A DNA stretch of 64,000 bases. Origin: Nymphaea colorata. Its lineage: Eukaryota > Streptophyta > Magnoliopsida > Nymphaeales > Nymphaeaceae. Position 1 is the stretch's first letter. Each line of letters opens with the position of its first letter. Location of the stretch: assembly GCF_008831285.2 (NCBI RefSeq), contig NC_045143.1:1771503-1835502 (forward strand), read 5' to 3'. Below the pieces are notes generated by a model. It had not been told where the DNA came from. It searched no databases and saw only the letters and a list, made by a program, of their open reading frames with translations. Below, piece after piece: positions 12,079 to 25,585 of this stretch. Made by a program: the position numbers and the translations under genes.

Positions 12079-14896
12079 TCAAGAGAGGATGTCACACCTC
12101 CACATTCTCTCCCCAAGCCACCCAACTGCCTTGTTGCTGATCAAGTTACAGCGCTGAAGGTTCAGGCCAACCAGAGAACTACTCAGTTTTCTCAAGATGG
12201 GTACGCTCTTGTCTGACACCTGTGAGCAGCCTGAGAGTGAAAGGACCTGCAGATCAGGCAACCCTCCTCCACATGAGGGTAGGGAAACAATCCCATGATC
12301 AGTGATTGAGCACTTTGACATGTCCAGGTCCTGTAGTGATGGGCAATTGGCCAATATAACCTTCAGGCTCTCATCACTCAGCCTCCTGCAACCACCAAGG
12401 TTCAGAAGCTGGAGGCTACCACCATGAAGCGTTGTCAAATGGGTAATGGCATCATCAGTGAGGTTTATGCACCCACTCAAATTAACCTTCACCAGACCAG
12501 CTCTGCAGTTCTCCATCAGAGACAGAACACCAGAATCTGTAATGCCAGTGAGTCCACTGAAATCAACATGCTGCAACTGAGGGCAAACCTTCCCAACAAC
12601 AGCCAGGCCTTGGCTTCCGAAACAAGGACAATCCCGAATGGTCAATGAACGAACTGAATTGCAAACAGGCAGGGGAACCAAGCAGCCGTTCTGATCCTTT
12701 ATCCCCATGCATTTAACCAGACTGAGTGTCTTAAGTTTGGCCTTGCAGTCAGAGAGAGAACTCAAGATCCCTGTCTGAGTGATCTGGTTGCACTCTTCTA
12801 GCTGCAAGCTCTCCAGTGTTCCTGCAGCTCTAGCAAACACACACAGCCCATTGTCGGAGATGAAGAAGCACCTCCTGAGACACAAATGTTTCAGAACTGG
12901 GCAGCCCAAACCGATGGCTTCAAGACCTGAGTCTGTCATCCCCTTGCAGAATGACACAGCAAGGGACTTGAGCTTCTTCAGGCCGCGTGCATTGCCAAGA
13001 GCCCAGAACCCACGCTCACCTACATACTGAAGGCCCATGAATGACAATTCAGTCACTGATTTAGCATAATGACCAATCACCGCAAGTGACAGATCAGAAA
13101 TATTCAGGGCCTGAAGCCTGATCTTCACGAGGCCGGCAGCACAGGCAACCAGACTAGCCACACCTTGATCACCAACAAGCGGGCAGTCATTGATATTAAC
13201 TGACTGCAGGTTTGAGCACGATCGCCCAATAGCTTGCAGGCCTTCATTTCTGACACGCGGGCAAGATTCCAAGGTTAGAGATGACAAATTTGGACAGTTT
13301 TCTGCAATGGCAACCAATCCCCTGTCCGTGATCATTGGGCAATGAGAGAGATCAAGCTTCTCCAATTGGTGACAACCTTGAGCAATCTCACACAGTGACG
13401 CATCACTAATGGAGGGAACGTCCCAGATGGAGAGAACCTTAAGTGAAGGGCATCCACGAGCAATGGCAGAGAGACCAACATCAGTAACACCACGAGTTGC
13501 ATCGGTTCCTCGTATTAGAAGTTTACCCAGGCCGCCAAGCTTCACAGTGCCAATGGAAATAGCAGCAAGTCTAACATCCGTGGATTTCTTGCCTTGCAAA
13601 AAGCGTGTAAGGTATCCATCATCTCTCCCAATTCCTTCCTCCGAATCACCATCATCAGCCTCTACAGATGGAGCTGTCACCTTCTCATCATCGACATCCA
13701 TGGCACCAGAGTCAGCGTGTCGGAACCCTCTAGATGTATTGGTTGCAGGGGCCATCTTTGAGACATTAACGAAATTACAATTGTTGGGTCGTGAAACAAT
13801 CTCAGACCTGCGGATGCTGCTCTGCAGCAGGAGCCATCGCTTGGAGACACAAGCACAAGCGCTCCGGTCACGGATGCAGGACACCCTTCTCAAGATCTCA
13901 AATAGGCACTCGTCCGGGAGGATTTCTATTGAAGGAACAGCCTTTTGCAGATGCTGTTCTTGGTTTCTGAGGATGAGGGGGTCGCTAATCCTAGAGCGCT
14001 TCCGCGGTGGGCCGTCCACATCAACGCTAGGTGATGGGGAAAGAATGAAGTTCGAGGTGAAGTGCCCACCTTGGCAGAGATCCTCATCTCCTGTGGTAAA
14101 ACAAAAACAAATATGAAATCCCTTGACCAAATAGTCCTAAAAAGCAGAAAAATGTTAACAGAAACAGAAGAACCAATAAGGAAGACCTAATCTTCATGAA
14201 AGGAAAATGAAGACCCCATACAAAGCGATAACCTCAATGAATCCACACAAATCAAATTCAAAGAAAATAAATCTGCCTATGCACGTATAAACCATATCTG
14301 TAACATGAGATCCAGCACTCTCTAACACGAAGTCTAACTTCGCTCGCTGAATTGTTAAAGACCGTAAATGAAAAATGAGTTCCAAATCCGACTGACAGGA
14401 TCATTGCATTTGGAATTTAAAGCACCCAAAAGAACATCAAACCAAAAGCTTTTCTTTGATAAAAAACACTAGGGAGAAGGCCAGAAGGGTTACCTCCATC
14501 GTATAATGCAGAGGAAAGGAAAAAGAAAAGAACAAACACATTCAAACTCCCACAAACCACATTCAAGAAAGTATAAATGAGCAAGAAAAAACTAGAGTGG
14601 ACAAAGGGAAATGGAAAAAGAAGAAGTAGGGCAGAAGAGTTGCCCACCCCCCGTACAAAACAAAAAACGTAGGAAAACAAAGAGACAACCAAAAGATTTC
14701 AAATTTCCATAAACTTCAAAATATGTACAACGAAAGTTACCAACCAAATTCACAAAGAAAGCTTAATCAAACGAAGGAACTTGTTAAAAGAAACACCCAA
14801 AAATACACAAAAAAAAAAGGAAAAGCAAATGTAAAGAAAGACGCCGATGGAAGAAAGAAAATAAGCCTTACCACTACGGTTGACGAGAATAGACAT
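12079..14896 (-). CDS. EBF1: EIN3-binding F-box protein (EBF1/EBF2 type)
   Basis: Two coding exons: 14896-14872 (25 nt, MSILVNRS plus the first base of a Gly codon) and 14090-12079. The 781-nt intron has donor G|GTAAGG and acceptor TTTTACCACAG. The product is 678 residues, against about 628 in Arabidopsis EBF1. It begins like known EBFs (x-LVNxSGDxxxxxGG), then has a basic PPRKRSR cluster (36-42), an F-box (about 61-105, LPDECLFEILRRV) and leucine-rich repeats of the TDxGL/ISDxxL type from about residue 190 to the end. It closes with the family signature ending CDILS. EBFs are substrate receptors of nuclear SCF ubiquitin ligases that target EIN3/EIL factors and so restrain ethylene responses. 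The extra length lies mostly in an acidic linker between F-box and repeats (about 110-165). The tiny first exon is conserved in the family as I know it. A GA/GT-rich 5' leader precedes the start. Confidence 0.97.
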
Positions 14897-15061
14897 ATCG
14901 ACGTCGTCAACCTCCTCGGAGAGCCTGACAATAGCAAGAACGACAATCTCACCAGCACCAGCACCGCCACCAGCCTCTCAGGGACAGCACCAACAAGAGA
15001 AACAAGCAGCAAAAGGATCACAAACGCCTCTTCCAGCAAGGCCCCTCCAGTCACAGAGTGC

Positions 15062-15081
15062 ATATACGAGAGAGAGAGAGA

Positions 15082-15116
<35 letters not shown>
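15062..15116. repeat. GA/GT microsatellite in the EBF 5' leader
   Basis: Mixed (GA)n-(GT)n-(GA)n run just upstream (minus sense) of the EBF start codon, probably inside the transcribed 5' leader. Confidence 0.8.
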
Positions 15117-15309
15117 TTCGGGAGTTGGGTCCGAGGGAAGGGGGCCTCTGCACCCTTTGCCCAGCCCCGACGCCTGAATGGAATTAAAAGGAAGGAGAAG
15201 ACAAGATTTGGAGAAAGACCAACGTTCGGATCGGTACACCCCCCTCTTCTCGTTTCCTGTTTGATCCTTTCCCCCTTCTCTTTTTACGATTTTATTATCC
15301 CCATTCCCC

Positions 15310-15313
<4 letters not shown>

Positions 15314-15353
<40 letters not shown>
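15314..15353. repeat. (CT)n microsatellite
   Basis: An uninterrupted CT run of about 40 bp upstream of the EBF gene. Confidence 0.95.
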
Positions 15354-15354
<1 letters not shown>

Positions 15355-18268
15355 TCAATGCACCGTTTTCCATAGTAAGCCTAACCTTTCCGCACCTAGC
15401 TAAAAGACACTCTCTTCCTTCTTCTTCATATATTTCTTTAATTTTCTTCCTTGTAGAAAATAAGATTACTCAACAGCTCAGTCTACCAACTCCTCTGTCC
15501 CACCAAATGCCACATAAAGAAAATTCTAATCCTGCCACATTCTCCTTTGGGGTCCAGTAATTTTATTTAATTGAATATATGTAAATGTCTTTGGAATCTT
15601 AATTTGGTTTTAGGGGAATGCACCTTTCAATCATTCTTTTCAGTGTTGAGATATGTAAGTTTTATACGTTATCATTGTGTAGAATACATAAAATATCTTG
15701 TACGTGTTGAGTTCTGACCATTCTAGCCACGATGATTAGCAAATAAAATATATACATAATTTATAATATTAGATCTTAACTAAACGGCCGGTGCGGCTGA
15801 CATCTTAAGAGTACTTATACATTGTATTTTGGACAAAGCTTGCGTTGGTTCCCAACTCTTCCATTTCAAACTTTCGTTTGGGTTGACTTGGAATTCTGGA
15901 AGTTAGTCCATTTGAACATGGCTTAACTTTTAGTGTGAGAGCGTTTTGAGTATCATCTTTCATCCCTAATGCGAAGATCAAGTTTGTTCTTCTGCCTATT
16001 CCCTCATGTCCTCTCTTTCATACCCTTTGATCATGAGATCTGACAGCGTATTTAACGAAATTCACAAAGTTTCACTTGAATTTAGCAGAACTGCTGCTTC
16101 TGTTTTGATTCATTTGATCTTTTAATTAACTACCCTTTAATCCGCAAAATGAAAGGAAGAGAAAGGCACTAGGTAGAGGTATATTCATCTTCCATGTGAG
16201 GCCAAAGAAGGTAAGCACTTCCATTTCTAGTACAAGAGAGGTTACCTAGAGGCTTTACCTTTGCCACATAATCAGATGATGAATATATTGTTTCTAGCTT
16301 GAGAAGTTTTTATCACATCTCTGCACATTAAAGTGGATAATCTCCATCATCATTGAAGTATAGAAGAGGAGAAAAACACAAGAAACTCAGTTGTTCAATA
16401 ACCTAAATTTGCAATTTACTGAGTCTCTCTTTCACCAGCACCTTATCGTTTAATTCAAACTTACAGGATTGGTTGAATAGCATTTGCTTACGGGCTCACA
16501 TTCTCTTCTTGTGCATTAGATCATATGTCATCATCATTATCATCATTGAGCCTTATCTGGTTCAGATACATGCACTTGATGTATGAAATTTGCTAAAAGT
16601 TGGTGTATTTGGAACCGTGAAGAATTAATATTCTTCTGCAGTTTGTACAGTAGAGACAAAAGGACCGACCCTTTTTCATATGAAAAGACCTCTTCAGAAA
16701 TTGACCTGTAATGCGCTCATGGTTCATGCATCTGCTTCTTACTCGAGGGGCCCTAGCTTGACCCTGAGTGTAAAAGCTTTAAGCTAATGACATCTGTAAA
16801 CTGTCTGCTTAAGGCCCCAAACATATGGTATATATTTGCAGGTTTTGATGCGAAATAGAGACGATGTTTACAACATTGCTCATGGTGAGTAACGAGTAGA
16901 AGAAAGGGAAAAAAAGGCTTGGGGTTATTAATGCAGTATCAGTCTAAAGGATGTATGTGGTTGCAACTTGCATTGTCCACAGTGCACATCATCTACAATA
17001 ACGTCCGGCCTTTTGGGGCTTCAATTAGTTACTGTCTTCTTCTCATATTCATGGACCATGGTTAAGTTATATGCATGATCATGAATATGTTAACTCAAGG
17101 TTTTATTTCGTGGTTAGTGTGATAGTTTTAGTGACATGCTTTCTATTACAAAGAGATAAGGTCAATTTCTTGTCCATTGAAAATTCAAACGCGGAGACTC
17201 AAGGTAGAAGATTGCTTTTAAATACATGAACTACTGCAGCTAGCAATTCTCCTCAAGCCAATCACAGTAAAACTTGTAGATACCCATGGTTCAATTCGCA
17301 GCCGGTAACATTGAGTAATTATCATCTCAAGATCTACCTCGATTAATACACGATGCAATTATTTAGCACCAGTATTTCATTTACATTGGATGCAATGGCT
17401 GCCAACCACCGCTCTCGAATTGATGAAGTGTGGGTCATGCATTTTCTTCCAAGAGACCAAGACTTAATTGCTCGGTACTACTCAGTCTTGATTTCAAATT
17501 CAAGATATGACCGGCTTTTCGACCACGGATTAAGCTGATTAAGTTCAGAAAAACCAAGAAAAGGCCATTGTTTTCAGCTTAAAATTAAATGATGGAGCTG
17601 CACTCACATGTCTTGTTAATGATACTTTATTATATATTAAGCAGCCCAAGGTAAAGCCCCCAAGATATATATTTTAAACTTAAGCTGTCCAATTATATAT
17701 AGACGCTTCAATGAACGTTTCAGATCATCTAATTCACTATTTTGCTTGTACTGCCACTATGTGTATAAACTTAATTTGAATTGAAACACAATAGCGTGAA
17801 GATTAAGAAACAGATGTTAAACAGTTCCAAGCATTTAATGCAACTGTACCAGTATCATTATAAAAATATATATCGGGACATACACATGTATGTGCACAGT
17901 GTACATATTTAGAACACTGCCGGCCGGACAAAGAAAAATGCGCAATAGAATTATCTCTCGCCACTGATGTGAGAGAGGTAGAGAAATATGGGTCGAAGAC
18001 GGGCCACCTTATAAAATATATTATAATTTATCATTATTTTATCGAAACGTTGAAATATGCTTTAATTTTTTTTTTTTGCTAGAAAATCTGTCCTGGAACG
18101 AACTGGTGCCATGGAAAGACTCGAAGTTTCTGCGCAATGCGAAATATGCACAGTCAAGCATTTGGATTCTTCAGCAAGTCAATTTTCATAAGTTATAGAA
18201 GTTCATTTTAAAACAAAACATGTAACCACATAATTCGTGAAAATTCACCATAAAAAGTAGTCGATCGA

Positions 18269-18272
<4 letters not shown>

Positions 18273-18314
<42 letters not shown>
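18273..18314. repeat. (TA)n microsatellite
   Basis: An uninterrupted AT run of about 42 bp in intergenic DNA. Confidence 0.95.
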
Positions 18315-18316
<2 letters not shown>

Positions 18317-21300
18317 AATTAGACCCCTCTCTCTTTCTCTCTCTAAAAGTTCCAAAAATGAGATGATCAAGGGAGGGGGGGCCACTCACGAATATCTTCG
18401 CTTGCTTTTCTCGAGGAGATGTGGGCAGGTGCATGCATGCTTATTGCTTTAATGACATCACGCGGCGAGAGAAAATGAAGAAGAAGGAGGAGGTAAGAGA
18501 AGAAAAGGAAGAAGAGAAAGCGATGGGAACTGAGAGCGCGCGGTTTATTTGAGGCCTGGCTGCCGACGACGACGCAGAGTACTTGATAATCTGTTGGTAG
18601 GATAGGAGAGGAGCGCTCTCTCCCCACCTTCCTTTTTACTATTACAAGAAATTCAATAATCTTCTCGATCTACTGATCATTCGCCCAAGTTGGATTTAAT
18701 TATGCACTTCATCGCTTTCTCGAGCTCACGTTTCACTCTTGTACTTTTCACCTTGCGATCCTCTGAAACTGTCATCTCCCCGAAGCCCAACTTGGGCTGT
18801 CATAATGAAATATGTCCACTATCTCTCTCTCTCTCTCTCTTTTTCTGCGTCCACGGCTTGAACTACGAAACGTGTTGTTCCTTTTCCAAAAAGAGTTGTT
18901 CTGTCTTCCTCCATCATGGCGTTGATTTACTCTGGAAGCTAGCTAGTCACATTAACATATTGCTCTTTTACTCCTTTTCTCTGTGGATCTTCCGGTGCAT
19001 GCATGTGTAGCTGTAAAAGCATCTGCTTTAGGTGCTTGTTAGAGTTATGGTCAATTCTTGTCCCACTTGTATTATTTTTTAATCTCTCTCTCTCTGTCTC
19101 TCTTGTACAAAAGCTTGGCGTACAAAAGAACGGATCCTGTTTAATATGATTTATTTTATTCGATCGCATGCTTCTAAAGTTTAGTCCAACTGCATGCTTC
19201 TTTGGACCATTTCTAAAGCAGTTCCCTGTTCATGAACTGCAACCGGTTCTTTCTTTTTTTCCTAATATAAAAAGTTCAAAACCTTATAAGGGGTTGAAAT
19301 CCGAGTCAATGTACATGAATAAATTAATCATCGCCGTTGCTGGCCAAACTTTTGATGCTTGATTAGTTATATTTTAGAAACTCTGAATGACATACTACAA
19401 GATTACTTTAACTTAAGTATTAATCTCAAAGTACAAGTGTATTTATCATTATTTATCATAAAGTATACGTTCTAATCGTAGTTTGCCAAAAAGAGAGAGA
19501 GAGCTTCATTCTTGACCATCAAAGTTTCCGTGCTATACAATCCACCAAGTGTTCGGTTTATAAGAGATTACAGACATCTAGCTAGGCATGAAATTTGTTT
19601 TATTCAATAATGTTTCTGTAAACAAAACTATACAGTCGATCGAAGGTGTTCTAATCCAAGATCATGATTTCAACCTTCAAATCTTGAAGATCTTGGCGCA
19701 CTTTTGTGAAGCCCAGCCGCTTTTGTTGGCTTATAGTGCCTGCTCTGCCGCAAGTATAGCAGAAAATATTTGACTGTTCCTCTACATGGAAAGGCGGAGA
19801 GAGAGGCGTGGACGCATTCGCTCGATACACTGAACTCCCAACTCATCACTCGTCACCCTCTCATCACATTCACGTACAAACTGAAACGACCCACCTCTCT
19901 CTTACCTTCTCCCCATCTCAATTCTCTAATGCTGCCAGCACTCGAATAACAACTCAGTTGAATTATTCAGCGCCCCAGCCACGAGCCCATGTACGTGTAT
20001 TTCTCCCCGCACTTCCGATATCAAAAGGAAAAGAGATCCAATACATGCACAATGAATCAAATCTCTCTCTCTCTCTCTCTCCTGTGTTTTGGTAGAAAAA
20101 ACCAAGCGATGATGGAGGTTCATTGCATATTCTTCCAAACACGACAGACACTTTTCTTTTTCTGATTGAACCGGAAGAGGGCGGATACCATGGAAGCGAC
20201 GGAAGGATATGGAAAGAAAGAAAAAAGAAAAGAAAGGTGTGGCTGAGAAGGAACACACGCCGGCGACTTCCTTCACATGCACTACCTGATCATCTCATGC
20301 TCCAGCTATTACGTACTTGATCATTGATGACGCCCATCTTTTGGGTGGGGGCTATGCATGCATTGGGCCCCGCCCCCGTCCCTGCTTCCTCTTCGAGAGG
20401 AGCATCAGTGTTTCAGTCTCGATCGAGAGATGGGAATACTGAGTGCGACTCCAGTCGTCTTCATCACCGACCAGTTTGCACCCACATTGGCATTTTCTCT
20501 GTGCTTTTCTGGCCACGCCAAAAACGATAGTGTCCCATGTGGCCCTGCCATGGCCTTTCGTTGATTCATAAAACTTCAATCCTTGCGATTGCGAAGTTGG
20601 TTACATGAGACCTTAAGGGCATGACACCTATTATTGAAAGTGGGCTCAAAGTTCGTTGAAAGTGAGCTAGAGAAACACATGTCATGCAGAAAGGATATGC
20701 TCATCTCCTTATGATCCAATATTATCACATATCAGAATCCAATATTATCTCGTATCAGCCCGTATGCATGCATGTCTTGGCTGTAGACCACACATATTGT
20801 AAAATAATGTTTAAGTATATGCTTTAAAGTATTTGGTAATTATTTTTAAATAAAAATGGCAAATAGGATTGCATGGGCCAATGTGGACCGGTACACAACT
20901 GCCGCGCACCATTTCAAACTCGCTAGATACTGCCAATGCTTACCAAGTTTTATGATGTCAATGGGTTGGATTCAAATCATATATAACTTTTACCACATTT
21001 GGCCAATTAGATGTTTACATAATCAGATTCGAATAGGAATGATAAATACCATATTTGAATTTGATTAAATCCAAATGACATTATGATATGTTAAGGACTA
21101 ACTTTCAAAATGCATGGATATTGGATATAGGATATTTATTTGAAATCAAAACTTAATTAGAATCCAATCAAATATTTATTTAAAACTGAATCTGAATCTG
21201 AATCCAATCAAAGGTTCTCTCTAAAATCTGAATTACATCTTATTTTCTAATTGAATATTGACGTTTTTCCATATCTTTCTTTTTTAAGCATTTTCGTCAA

Positions 21301-21453
21301 ATATTCAGTCCGAATCTAATCCAATTACATCCCTACCCTGTATCATCATTAGCAATGTGAGCTTCAAATGCATTAATTTATAGTTGGTGTTACTTAGGGC
21401 ATAAGTGCAAAAATGTCAACGGGCCAGAAAGATCCAACTACCAACCCGAAACT

Positions 21454-21579
21454 CAATTTATTTAATTAGATCCAACAAAAGAAAATTGGATGCAAATTCT
21501 AATCACACTCGGTATACAATTTATTTAATTAGATCCAACAAAAGAAAATTGGATGCAAATTCTAATCAGACTCGGTATA
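21454..21579. repeat. 63-bp tandem duplication
   Basis: Two head-to-tail copies of a 63-bp unit (21454-21516 and 21517-21579) starting caatttatttaattagatcc. They are nearly identical, differing at one visible base, so the duplication looks recent. Confidence 0.95.
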
Positions 21580-22074
21580 CAAATTAGGCGACTCAATAGG
21601 AAGTGGAACAAATTAAGAACCAATGGGTAGTCCTCAATAAATTGCTTACTGAAATTCATGGATTAATTGAACGTTACCTTCCCCATTGAAAGCTGTTCTT
21701 TGAATCTTTATACAGTAGCATCAATAATTCCCTACAGTCCTCTCCAACCCTAATAGATTAAACCAGCTTTAGCTTGAGTAAGGAGATGGAAAGATGGATC
21801 ATTGACCAGTTGAACGTGGACTCGTCGACGCCCACTCCCATGTAGAGAAAGCTGAAGAAGCGAGCAGCTACTCGGACGCTCAATCCCTCGCATCTTTGTT
21901 CTTGGAATTGCATTATTTTACGAGAGCCGAAACAAATCTTTGAGATTCTCAATATCGCCTAATCTCAATGTCAAGATGGGGGCTGTACCCAAGACTAAGT
22001 GCATCCTTTATATTAATAAAGAAAGGCTTCCCTTGCGGCTTAGATCTTTGTTTGGTTGTCAAGTTTCCGTGCAA

Positions 22075-22375
22075 TAGAAAAATCTCAAGAGATCCAAAGT
22101 TGCTACTAAAAGAATCTAAGAGATCCAAAGTTGGTACAAAGAAAATCTAAGAGATCCAAAGTTGGTACCAGATAAATCTAAGAGATCTGATGAAGTTGCA
22201 AAGAAAAGTACCGGGAACAAGTAAGAGATTCGAAGCTGCTATTGAGAAAATCTAAGATCCTGAGGTGTACCAGATAATACGAGAGATCCAAAGTTGAAAA
22301 GTTGCAGAGTACGGGGAATAAGTAAGAGATTCAAAGTTGCTACTGGGAAAATCTTAAGAGATTCTGAGTTGCTAG
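22075..22375. repeat. Degenerate minisatellite
   Basis: About eight decaying copies of a 30-40 bp unit built around aatctaagagatccaaagtt, then ggtacc or gctac. The first three copies are close to identical, and later copies carry substitutions and insertions such as aagtaccgggaacaagtaag. Confidence 0.8.
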
Positions 22376-23404
22376 CACGGCTACCCGATCAGCCGTCAAC
22401 GCAGAGTACTTGGAAACACTAAGATGAACGACATTAGTTACGCCTGCTACCCCTATTGTTCTGGTGATGCATGCAAAACCCAAAAATTCTCCCATCACCT
22501 GCTGCGCATCGAGATGCCTCCGATTGATAAAAATGTAGAGGTTACTGCGCATCACCTTATTCTCTCACTTGGAATTCAACATGAAAGATTAGCTCTGCTT
22601 GGGAATTGGCAGATGGTATCTGGAGTTTATGGATTGGGTGAGGTTATAGCCAAATTATCTTTAATGGTGATTGGTTGGAATGGTGGTTTTCAGGAGGTAG
22701 TTACTAGTTAGGCATTATGTCATGTACCCCTAGCACCTGTATTATGCATCTAACAAGGAAGATGAAATCCTCTTTCGTTTGTATTTACACGTCACAAGTT
22801 ATAGTAACTATTGGTAGTTGGGACATTTCCAATAAAGGATCAACTGGGAGACGCTCCCATCATCATATTGACAAAAAATGAGTATGTACAAGGAAGAGTA
22901 GTCGGAAAATTTAGAACAACAGTTTCTGCACTTAATTTAGATGCATAAACTTCTACTGGTTCTTACAGAGTTTGGTAGGTAACACAGGAAAATGCTGACA
23001 TTGAACCATTACCGTCTTACATTGGTGTGATTTTGGTAACCAGACAATAAACCCTTTTTTGTAAGTTTACCGTATTATATTAACAAGCTTGGTGATTCTT
23101 TGGTGATAAGCACACTGTCATTTGCATTGTCACCTTCAAATTTTCACAAGTTCTTGTGATTCCAAGAGTGAAAGAATCACACGTAAACTTTCCCAAACAC
23201 TAGTTATTTAAAACTAAAAAGAATCACAGGCTACAGAAAAAGGTAAATTTCCCCAGTTCCGGTGATCTCTCCTTGCAAGCCTCAAAGGGTTCATGGTACA
23301 AGAAAATGACAAGAGCGACATCAAGTGAAAGTTGGAAGACTTTAAACTTTAAAGTTGAAACTGTAACTACTTGATATATGAGTAACAGCCATATGCTAAA
23401 GAAT

Positions 23405-23600
23405 CACAACCTATGTCACCAAGACGAGGGGTGCCAGTGCGGGTGCGAGTGCCGCACATCTCAAAAAATTTAAGTGCGACGATACAGCAAAAGTATTTAT
23501 TATCTCCCAGCTGAGATGAACGTGGTGCGGACACAACGCGGTGAGTTTTCTTTTCTGCCGCACCTGACTGATCACAACTGTGATTCCTGAACTTGCGACT
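23405..23600. repeat. GC-rich dispersed-repeat-like segment
   Basis: An island rich in gtgcgg and gtgcgag words (gtgccagtgcgggtgcgagtg, gccgcac) inside AT-rich DNA. It also encodes shadow frames on the minus strand. It looks like a fragment of a dispersed element; no family is assigned. Confidence 0.3.
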
Positions 23601-24756
23601 ACACGAGTACACATCAAGGTTGTAAGCCATATACTGCTTTTTAGGTGCATCTTTGAGAAAGTGATCGCATGCCATTTTTCTGTTATGACCAGGATGTCAA
23701 AACTCTTGAGCTCTCCACTCTAAAGGCCTTCCATTCTATCAATCGGTGCTCTTGTTTGTAATTTCAAATTCCAAATTGAGTATATCATGATCTTAAATTC
23801 TTGTTTTAATTAGATACTTTCATCCAAACACATTTCAGGTATACAAAGTAGTTGTGTTGGATTGGCCCCCTAAACTAAAAGAATCTCGTCCTTTTACCCT
23901 CTCTTTTCTAAACTGATGCTGAAGAACAGACAAAAAAAAATCTATTCTTTTGTCTGGTTAGGCTTCAGAGAGAAACCAGCCGATTAATGATACATCTCAT
24001 AATTTCACGGACCTAAGTTGTCAAACCATTAAACAAAATCGCTAACAATAACATGAGTTGATCACATGATCGGTCGTGATTTTGAACAATGACAGGAGGG
24101 AGGGATGGAGAGAGAGAGAGAGATTTGAAACAAATAAGATGATTCTCGCACCAACACTAGTCAACCACAAACTCTCGTCTCTAAATTTTAGGTAAACGGT
24201 TCAGATACGTTCCGTAGTGTTGCTCTTGCTTTTTTTCTTTTTTCCTTTCTCTTATTTCTGCTAGATACCAAATTCAATTCAATTTTAAGTTACCATGCAT
24301 TTAGCTTGTCCAAATCCTAACTGCTTACTTCACAATCAAAGTTTTACCTGTTTTGAAACTTAATTTTCATCATTTTCGTAATTAGACCAACAGAGATAAG
24401 GCTTTTACCAGAATAAAAGAGAAAGGTGTTGGAAGGCACATGATGCCGTAGAATTCAGTAGTGCTCAAATTGTTGCCAGTCCTGGTCCTTGCTTCTGCAA
24501 TAGAATGCAAGACTAAAAGACAACTAATACACGTAAATCGCAGAAAACGTGATAATTTGAACGATGGAACCAACCCAGATGCCTATCACATGATAAGACT
24601 AGACGTCAAATTTCAAGGCTGCAGAATATTAATGGGAAGTTACCACCGAAAACAATCTCTGGCTTGATATATAGAGAAGACCTGTAGGGAAACTATCAAG
24701 CCCCAAGCTGACAGAGACAATAACGGGTAGCTATCGCCAACTTATGAACTCATGCA

Positions 24757-25533
24757 CTAGTCATACAAACCCTCCACCTCCCAGACGTCTACAAGAAAAT
24801 CTACCATTTCCTGTGGAAAAAGGAAAAATAAGTGTTAGTTTACTTGTGTGGTGCACCGTCCCGTGGTCCTCAGAAGTGCAAAAATATGAACATGATAGCC
24901 TTGTCCTGCCTCCATTCAGGAGAGATTCAACATGACAACAAACATCTTCCTGTGAAATGAAAATATTACTCTTCATGATAAAATCAAGACTTACAATAGG
25001 TTATAGGGCTCTATCATTTCATCAAATGCCATGCCAGAAAAGACAAAAAAATGGAAAAGGTTGCCTTGAAACCAAGAAGGATCCTCAAATGCAACAGGAT
25101 TCTCAAAACACCATAGGATAACAGCCAAGGCTAAGAATTTGGGAAAGACAGGTAAATCTCTATCATATAGAAAGCACATATAATAACCAGTTTCCAGAAG
25201 ATGTCAGCTTTCAAGGTGCCAATCTATTTTCCAAAAAAAAAATACCTCTCCCTCTCTCTGTGTCGCTATCTATATGTATATATATATATATATATATATA
25301 GGAAATTTGAATTGTTAGAGTCACACAACCATCTAATCAAGACCGTCCGATCCAACATGATGGATGGTTAAGAGAAAAATAAAAAGAAAAAGGTGATAGA
25401 CATTTTCACTATCTAATATTAGTTCATATTTTTTTCTCCTTGTCTTTGTCTAAACCATCCATCTACTTCAAATGGATGACATTGGTTAGATGGCTAAGTA
25501 ACCCTGAAAAGCTAGAGTCAACGTTCACTCACT

Positions 25534-25585
<52 letters not shown>

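Larger units (their letters stand above)
15160..24740. other. Gene-poor region between the EBF and DUF4050-type genes
   Basis: About 9.5 kb with no supported coding exon. It contains CT runs (about 15314-15353, 18822-18842, 20060-20082) and a long TA run (about 18273-18314). It also holds tandem duplications near 21.5 kb, a minisatellite near 22.1-22.4 kb and a GC-rich dispersed repeat near 23.4-23.6 kb. Purine- and pyrimidine-rich stretches around 18.4-18.6 and 19.8-20.5 kb look like promoter or leader DNA, but no gene follows on either strand. Confidence 0.45.

Noticed and set aside
13409-14116. 235-residue plus-strand frame opposite the EBF gene
   Set aside because: It is the antisense shadow of a GC-balanced conserved exon; its protein has no family resemblance and the opposite strand matches EBF throughout.
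14767-15560. Long frames across the GA/CT repeats upstream of EBF on both strands
   Set aside because: They are produced by microsatellite translation (LSLSLS, ERERER runs) and overlap the EBF first exon and leader.
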